Part shown: positions 57,914-64,000 of the stretch, piece after piece | Numbering within the stretch: the first letter of the stretch is position 1 | Layout of the letters: the number at the start of each line of letters is the position of its first letter | Assembly (NCBI GenBank): GCA_021399445.1 | Contig: JAJTUQ010000010.1 | Span: 620,001 to 684,000, forward strand | Reading direction: 5' to 3' | From: Xylogone sp. PMI_703 | Taxonomy: Eukaryota; Ascomycota; Leotiomycetes | DNA: 64,000 nucleotides | The notes under the pieces: generated by a model | The model's input: the letters and a program-made list of their open reading frames with translations, nothing else | Told to the model about the DNA's origin: nothing | The model's database searches: none | Translations under genes and position numbers: made by a program

Positions 57914-59226
57914 TTTGTCTCAAGATGTGCAAATCTTTAAGTGATGGAAAAGTAGTATCAAACTCAGAATTGAAGACTGGGCGGTAAAGATAGGATAGTA
58001 GGACGTGTAAGTGGTCTTTAACCATTAAACTACAATAATATAAAGTTCCTGACCTATCTACAGATACACAGCTCTGTCGATAATCGAATGTTCAACAGGC
58101 CATCTTGTACATCTATGCTACAACAATAGTAAATAAGACTCTCATATGGGAATATCCGTGGAGGTAGGCCTCCAATCCGCTAGCTTTACAGAAACACTAC
58201 CTAGTCAGGGACAGAAAGGAGCTACCGTATCTTGTACCCTATCTGTAAACGTAAACGCCCGCACTAAATCCGGGACTACCCTAAAATCTCAATTAATTCT
58301 TGGCGTGATATTTGCAGTAATCATAGCGTTAGTGGCCATAAGCAAGGCAATCTTGAAATATTGATAACACCGTAGGTTGGCATAAGGTTTAGTTTCCCGG
58401 AGAAACCTTTGGTTCCGGAGTTCGGAGTATCTTTGAGGTGGATTGGCCGAGTCGGGACCATCGTCCTGGTCTCTCGGGTAAGCCTGGCCGATGCGCGATG
58501 TTACAGTCAATGCAGCTAAGTATTCAGTCTTCTAATCTGACCTGGCAAGTTCACAGTGGGTGGGATACTACACTGCTAGAAGAATGTGAATACTCGGTAG
58601 AAGGCAAGAGCCACATGCTACAGATCTTGCTTTCGGCAATCCCGGAGGTTTTATGGTTCCTGACATGAATAAGAGGTAGGGAATGCAATCCTTCTGCCAG
58701 TAACATCATCTTCAGCCAAGGCGTGATAAGTTGCTGAGGCTGACAATAGCATTCCAATCAATGACAACAAATAAAGCAACCCTTTTACGTGTATCTCCTC
58801 CGCCGGTGGAATTGACTCACTTTTAGCTTCCTTTCATGCAATATGCTCCCGTAGTTGTGCAAGCCAGTGACAAGAGAGTAATCATATTTGATTGGAGTAT
58901 CTAGCAAATAGTTTATTACTGTAATAAAACCATAAAGTAGTATTTTGTTAACAAAAATGGTGGCTATGGCCTTGCATAACTTTCATGGCACAAATAAAAG
59001 TGGATAGAGTGAACAAAATATGTTCTCTAAGTCAAAGGATACTCAACTACATTAAATCTAGGCCAAGAAGTGCATCAACTGAACATGCAAAGAAGTAATT
59101 CCTCTCCAAATATCTGTACTGTACTTCAACATTTCTGCGCAATAGTCCGGCACCTACTTTTCCCTCCCACTCCCATTCTAGTAAAGGCACCTGTGCCCGC
59201 ACATAGCAATAATAGTGACATTCGTC
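57914..59226. other. Intergenic region upstream of the FAD monooxygenase
   Basis: A 1.3-kb gap with no accepted gene. A 72-codon frame at 58146-58364 ends in a hydrophobic segment but has no other support. The candidate operator at 58416-58432 lies here, about 500 bp upstream of the monooxygenase start. A one-mismatch copy (TGGAGTATCT) is at 58893-58902. Confidence 0.5.
58416..58432 (+). promoter_or_regulatory. CGGAGT/CGGAGTATCT candidate operator
   Basis: CGGAGT at 58416 is followed seven bases later by the exact decamer CGGAGTATCT (58423-58432). It is in the intergenic region upstream of the FAD monooxygenase. The decamer is shared with the PKS promoter, the acyltransferase promoter and the MFS upstream region. 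Confidence 0.45.
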
Positions 59227-60929
59227 TTATTCCCAGTTTAGAGGCACGGGATTGAACCAACTGAAGAGTTGCTCTGGATCCCATTCCTTTTTCAAGCGTG
59301 TGAGGTTGGCCAACTTTCGCGGCTGGTACCAGACTTCTGGTCCCTCATCACCGTGGGCGAAATTAACATGGACTGAGAGGTCTTCGAAGCCGCTTGTTTT
59401 GTGGAACTTAGCCCGCGCGTCTCGCATGAAAGCATCTACTGTGCCATCAAGTGCTGGGTTTGCGTAAGCACTTTCCAGTTGCCTATCAATGGAATGATTA
59501 GAGACATTATAATGCAAATAAACTGAATTTTAAATGAAAATATGGTCCCTTACACATGCATCTTAACTTGGCGATGTGGGAATGCTGTCTCTCCATCTGG
59601 AATTGCCTGCACAGCTTGTGTTGGGAACCGATGAGTAACGAAAACGCTGTGAATATCTGGGTGTTGACGAGAGAATTCCCATAGACTATTGAAATATGAT
59701 TCAAAGGTAGTGGCCTCGGTTTCCTTGAGACCAATGCTATACATATTGATATATTGACCAGTCTGGCATGCTGTCGAATCCAACCCAAAGAAGGATTTTG
59801 AAATAAGCTCATTCCAGGGAACAACAAGGTTACTTGTCATGAATGGACCAATATCATAGAGAGGTTGTAAGAATGCCAGTCCCTCCTCTGGGGGCCCAAA
59901 GTACTGAGCATTGACAACCATCAATAACTAAAAGGGGAATAATTAGCTAAATCTCTAGAATATATTAACCTGGTGAGAATATATACCTGATCAATTGTTT
60001 GGTTGTATGCGACGGCAAAGTTAAGAGTCATCTTTGATGGAAGCGTGTCATCCACTGACTGCAAGAACTTCCACACTGACCCGTTCGCTGCGGCAGGAAA
60101 CAAGAAGTCTGCGTTCAAGACATCTCCATTGTTAATTGCGTTAGGTACTCTGTAGGTTGCAGAAGTGATAATGCCAAAGTTGGCGCCAGCACCACGAATG
60201 CCCCAGAATAGCTCTGCATTTTCGGTTTTTGATACATTAATGATGCTTCCAGAAGCTGTAACCATCCGTACAGACTCGAGCGCATCAATCATCAGACCAA
60301 GCTCGCCTTGAACTGGGCCAACTCCGGCTCCAATCGTTGCACCAATCATACCGACACAGGTAGCAGTTCCAATTACTAAGTCGTATTATTAGCTTCAGGC
60401 TACCTCCATGTTTGTAGTTTGAGAGTTTGTACAACTTACAAAATTGCTTCCCTGCATGATACAACAGATCGGTGATCTGCTCGAATCGAACAGCCGCACC
60501 AACAGTAAGGAGATCATTCTCAGCATCGAAATGTACAGAATCGAACTTGCTGAGATCGATGTTGACGCCATCATGGATAGCACCTACACTTACTGTAGCG
60601 CTGTGGCCACCACCGGTTGCAAGGAATGGTATTTTGTGTGTGGAAGCAATTTTGATCTGTAACTTATGTTTAGCGATTAGTTGGTCAAATCGTAAAACAC
60701 AATTACTTACAATGTTCTGAATATCCTCCTCAGTTGCAGGCTTGATTGCCCCGGCAAACGAAGGAGCTTCGTGTACTGTCCATCGCTGTGTTACGCGACT
60801 GGTGTATCGGGGGTCTGAAGCAAGGACAATCTCAGCATTCGGAGAAAGACTTGGTCCAAATAATGAAGTGATGTTCAAGGCTACTGTAGCCAAGGACAGA
60901 ACGGTTTGGGGGCTGTAAGAGAAAACCAT
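59227..60929 (-). CDS. Secreted BBE-type FAD-linked oxidase
   Basis: The model is complement(join(59227..59482, 59554..59927, 59987..60375, 60440..60656, 60711..60929)), 484 residues with four introns of 54-71 nt. The first ATG is at 60929. An N-terminal hydrophobic stretch predicts secretion or ER entry. The PP-loop ATGGGHSATV carries H91, the usual 8-alpha-histidyl FAD attachment. TCVGMIGATIG carries C152, the position used for bicovalent FAD attachment in many berberine-bridge-like enzymes. WGIRGAGANFGI is the conserved core motif. The C-terminal FNPVPLNWE is shorter than the classic BBE tail. Relatives in dual-PKS clusters carry out late oxidation or dimerisation (SorD-like, AzaL-like). 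The 54-nt first intron keeps the frame open, so it could be missed by a simple reader. Confidence 0.88.
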
Positions 60930-61417
60930 TGCTAAAAGTCGCAACTGGGAACACAGCTTTGAGAAGAATGGATATTACAAGAGGAGAAAAGGAAAAAAAT
61001 TCAAAGGATGGAATGTCCATGACAAGAATTTAAGTCCTTGCAGCTGCAGTTGACCCATCAACCGCTGCTTCGGGATTGGTCGCCTGAAAGCTAGGGAGCT
61101 CGGTGAGATACAATAGAAACGATAGGATAGTCTCATATGGAGGACTATGTATGAGCGGGTATTATAGGGGCAAGGAAAAGCGAATCATCTCCTGCAGATT
61201 TGCAGGTTCAGTTACGAGAAGCCATTTATTGGAGCATAAGAGGGAATACAATTCAGTAAGTGGTTATATACTAACTTAGAAATGTTGGGATTTTATTTCA
61301 GCAAATTTAAAATCTTTTATCGAGTTAAAATTACAGTTATTTAATAAGTTACGGGCTCTAGTATTGTGGGAATATGAATCAAAACATCAATGCTTGAAGT
61401 CTTCGCCCTTTTTATAT
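60930..61417. other. Intergenic region between the FAD oxidase and the MFS gene
   Basis: 488 bp holding the oxidase promoter and the MFS 3' flank. No copy of the CGGAGTATCT decamer and no repeat were seen. Confidence 0.5.
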
Positions 61418-63023
61418 TTATAGCTTGACTGGATATCTTCCCCGGATTGACTGGCCGTGGGCGTATAGCACGAACAGCATAGGAGTGAAGATTATAGCAA
61501 CAAGTCCCAGTACAGAATTTCCCCATCCTAAGCCGAGGGTCTGGAACAACTTTGTCCCCACGATTGGTAGAAGCGTTCCACCAATAGATCTCACGACAGT
61601 GTTTCCAGCAATGACTGATGCGGAATAGGTGTTGAATGCATCCACTAGATAGCCAACTAGGGAAACGGAAAAGAGGATATTTGCCATCCCAATCAAGCCG
61701 GAGCTAAGGACGGGGACGATCCAGGGCATCCGTAACTGCGCACTCCACCCGTAAATGAAAAGCCCTACAGCGACTAAGGGCGCTGAAATAAGCACATGGA
61801 TCAATCGATACTCTGGTCGAACTTTTCCTTCGGCAGCACGAGCACGAATAAACCGATCACTAGTGGCAGTGAAGGTGAACAATCCAATAATGTTGCCAGC
61901 CCCAAAGCCGAGGAAAGCAAGCCCTGACTCTGTTGCCGAGAAACCGTAAACCTTCTCGAAAATCATGGGAAGTGTTGTCAAAAGGATGAAGACGGTTCCA
62001 TTCATGAAGGCAGCAGCAAGTGAGAGCACGACGTTGATGGGGGATAGGAAAGTCACTTTCGTGGGGCGAATAATTGCCTGAGCCAGCACCTGCCAGCTGG
62101 AAAGGCCTGAATCGAGTTTCGATCGCAGGTGTATATTGCAGGTCTCCTCAATCATAGCTTTGGTTTTCCATTTCAGTATCGTAGGGGCGTACGTTTCCCG
62201 TAAGGAGAATAATGCTACAATTGTAACAATCCCGTACTGTTTATTCAGTATTAGCACTTGCATTTGCGGATGCGTGTGAAAATGAGAGAAGGGTGAAAAA
62301 GACGGGAATACACACCATAGTAGATAAGACCCAGAAAATCCATGTCCAGCCGAAGGTGCTGGTGATCCATCCTCCCAGTGCAGGACCAATTGAGGGACCG
62401 AGAACAGGGCCTAACATGAAAAGAGACAGTGCAAGACCTCTTCTTTCTACGGGAATCATGTCGGAAATGCTTCCACCACCAATAGTAAGAGGGGCAGAAC
62501 CAACAGCACCAGCCAAAAAGCGGAAAGTGATGAGCATGATAACGTTCCTGGATAACGCGCAGGCTGCGGTGAATACAACAAAGAGGATGTTGCAGATTGA
62601 ATATACAATCCAGCGACCCTGTACCTCGGATAGAGGCGCTACAACAAGCGGACCAAGAGCCCAGCCCAGGATATAGATTGAGACAGCCAGCGGTGCCAGA
62701 ACATCATTAGTGTTCTGAAGGTCTTCCATCGCTTGCTTCACGCCTGGTGCAAACATGGTTGCCCCAAGAGGTCTTGTCATAATCAGTACTGGAGAGATCC
62801 ATAAAGCGGGAAAGTTCACATAGCCAACTTACATCAAAAAAGTGAGAACAGCAATGATTGCAACTTGAGACCATTTCTTGCCCTCATTCCAGTTCATGGG
62901 GTTGGCGGGATCATCCTCGCCATCCCACCAGACAATGTTTTCATAACTAGTCTCCCCATCTTCCTCGCTCCACGGTTCTCCTCCGTTTCTTAGAAGACTT
63001 GTTCTCTCGGAAACACGAGACAT
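61418..63023 (-). CDS. MFS multidrug/metabolite exporter (DHA1-like)
   Basis: The model is complement(join(61418..62236, 62316..62772, 62833..63023)), 488 residues with two introns (79 and 60 nt). An acidic cytosolic N-terminus (DGEDDPANPMNWNEGKKW) is typical of fungal drug:H+ antiporters. About 12 membrane segments follow, including SIYILGWALGPLVVAPLSE with an adjoining motif-A-like loop (SEVQGRW), then RFLAGAVGSAPLTIGGG and a GPVLGPSIGPALGGW antiporter motif C. The intron-1 acceptor was placed at 62773 because it restores the conserved start of TM1 (FLIPLGATMFAPG). It most likely exports the cluster product across the plasma membrane and protects the producer. It is the last gene of the cluster in this window. 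Confidence 0.9.
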
Positions 63024-64000
63024 AGCTGTTCAACAGCAATGAGAATCCAAAAGTCAATTTTACAAAAATTTTCCCGGGGGGAGCTTCCTGAAGTGACGCG
63101 AAAGCTTTATATATGGTTCCTGCATAAGCATAGGATAGCACACTGAGCACTTGCATTAGTATATCAATTATCCTCAGATAAGAATTACCTATATTTACCA
63201 TTTACCAGGTTTACTATATTTACAGGAGTAATGGTGCCGCAAATCCGCAGAACATCACGTACCTCCGTAGGATGCTGAATCGTACCCGTTACCCACCAAT
63301 ATTACCGTAGTATCATGCGCTGTTCCTGATATGGCACTCTACTGTACATAAAGTAGCTCAACTACCCCCGCTATGATCCCATGTACGGTATCTGAATCAA
63401 AGCTCGAATCTTTAAATCTCCACTGGGTAAGACCCTACTTTACCTTTTTGGGTAATATTTTCGCCAGAAAAGCCCCGGGTGTCGGCACGCAAGCAAGACC
63501 CTTAGTGTGGCTGGTTTCTGCTGCCGTCCCATGCTAAATGCTGGACAAGCTACTGGCTCCCAGCTTCAGTTCCATGCAGATAATCCTTGGCGAAGAGTCA
63601 GCATTATCCTGGCACGATGGGTCTGTAGTGGGAAGAGTTACTTCGGAGTATCTAAGACTCCGGAGGCGTCTTCTTCGTCTCCCATTAATCAATCCTGCAG
63701 ATTGCAACTTTTAATTGCTGCTACGTTGCTATGCTGTTACGCGTATAGTCTCCTATTTCACTAAAAGCTTGCTGCGTCAGTGGGATTCCTTCTGATTATG
63801 CATAGCAAGGGCTGCTGTATGTACATCGATATTTGCTTATCCCATGCATAATTGAACTGGGAGTAATTATGATAGGCTAGGGAGTAATCGGAAAGGACGG
63901 TTGTAAGGAGTTCTTCTTGGTTTTCACTATTGAGCCATAGCGTTGCTGAAGCTCCAATGAATATGCGGTAGCCGTAGGGTATCTCGTACACTGTCGCTAT
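63024..64000. other. MFS upstream region and right window edge
   Basis: 977 bp without a convincing gene. The last ~240 bp have open frames on the minus strand with no recognisable features. The main content is the inverted CGGAGT element at 63644-63662. Confidence 0.45.
63644..63662. promoter_or_regulatory. Inverted CGGAGTATCT...ACTCCG candidate operator
   Basis: The decamer CGGAGTATCT (63644-63653) is followed by ACTCCG (63657-63662), the reverse complement of CGGAGT, making an inverted half-site pair. It lies about 620 bp upstream of the MFS start codon, in the only intergenic DNA on that side. Confidence 0.45.

Noticed and set aside
58146..58364. A 72-codon open frame with a hydrophobic C-terminal segment
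   Set aside because: No signal peptide, domain or neighbouring exon supports it. Frames this short are common by chance in intergenic DNA.
21255..63023. Assigning sorA/sorB/sorC/sorD or aza gene symbols to the cluster genes
   Set aside because: Domain content fits both sorbicillinoid and azaphilone families. Without alignment the orthology cannot be decided, so symbols were left blank.

Overview
The window is nuclear DNA of a filamentous ascomycete (Pezizomycotina). Nearly every gene has several short spliceosomal introns (about 47-107 nt, GT...AG). The gene set is typically fungal: Zn(II)2Cys6 regulators, iterative type I PKSs, a P450, a berberine-bridge-type oxidase and degenerate hAT transposons. 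I cannot name the species.

Layout. Positions 1-11.8 kb hold accessory metabolic genes: an OrsD-like zinc-finger protein cut by the window edge, a classical SDR, a CYP59-like P450, a GNAT acetyltransferase, a secreted type-B carboxylesterase and a Zn2Cys6 regulator that appears frameshifted. Positions 11.8-19 kb are an AT-rich transposon island. A ~3.27 kb hAT element with a decayed transposase sits inside an older ~0.7 kb palindromic element. The island also holds a decayed secreted-protein gene and an internally deleted hAT relative. A secreted GH39-like glycosidase follows at 19.1-20.6 kb.

Positions 21.3-63 kb are a large polyketide biosynthetic gene cluster. A non-reducing PKS (SAT-KS-AT-PT-ACP-CMeT-R) and a highly reducing PKS (KS-AT-DH-CMeT-ER-KR-ACP) diverge from a 523-bp shared promoter. 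Beyond them lie two Zn2Cys6 regulators, a BAHD-type acyltransferase, a dihydroflavonol-reductase-like extended SDR, an FSH1-type serine hydrolase, a salicylate-hydroxylase-like FAD monooxygenase, a secreted BBE-type FAD oxidase and an MFS exporter. Three gene-poor gaps (40.5-43.3, 46-47.2 and 48.6-51.7 kb) separate some of these genes and contain small MITE-like repeats.

How the genes may work together (inference). The HR-PKS makes a reduced, possibly methylated chain. The NR-PKS SAT domain can load it as a starter, or the acyltransferase can attach it later. The NR-PKS extends, methylates and cyclises the chain and releases it as an aldehyde. The extended SDR and FAD monooxygenase would then reduce a side-chain ketone and oxidatively dearomatise the ring. 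This is the logic of azaphilone pathways, and in part of sorbicillinoid pathways. The BBE oxidase and acyltransferase would tailor the product and the MFS protein export it.

The most unusual observation is a 10-bp word, CGGAGTATCT. It occurs exactly four times that I could find, always in cluster intergenic DNA: the PKS promoter, upstream of the acyltransferase, upstream of the FAD monooxygenase and upstream of the MFS gene. At several of these sites it is part of a 13-bp-period direct repeat, which suggests a cluster-specific operator.
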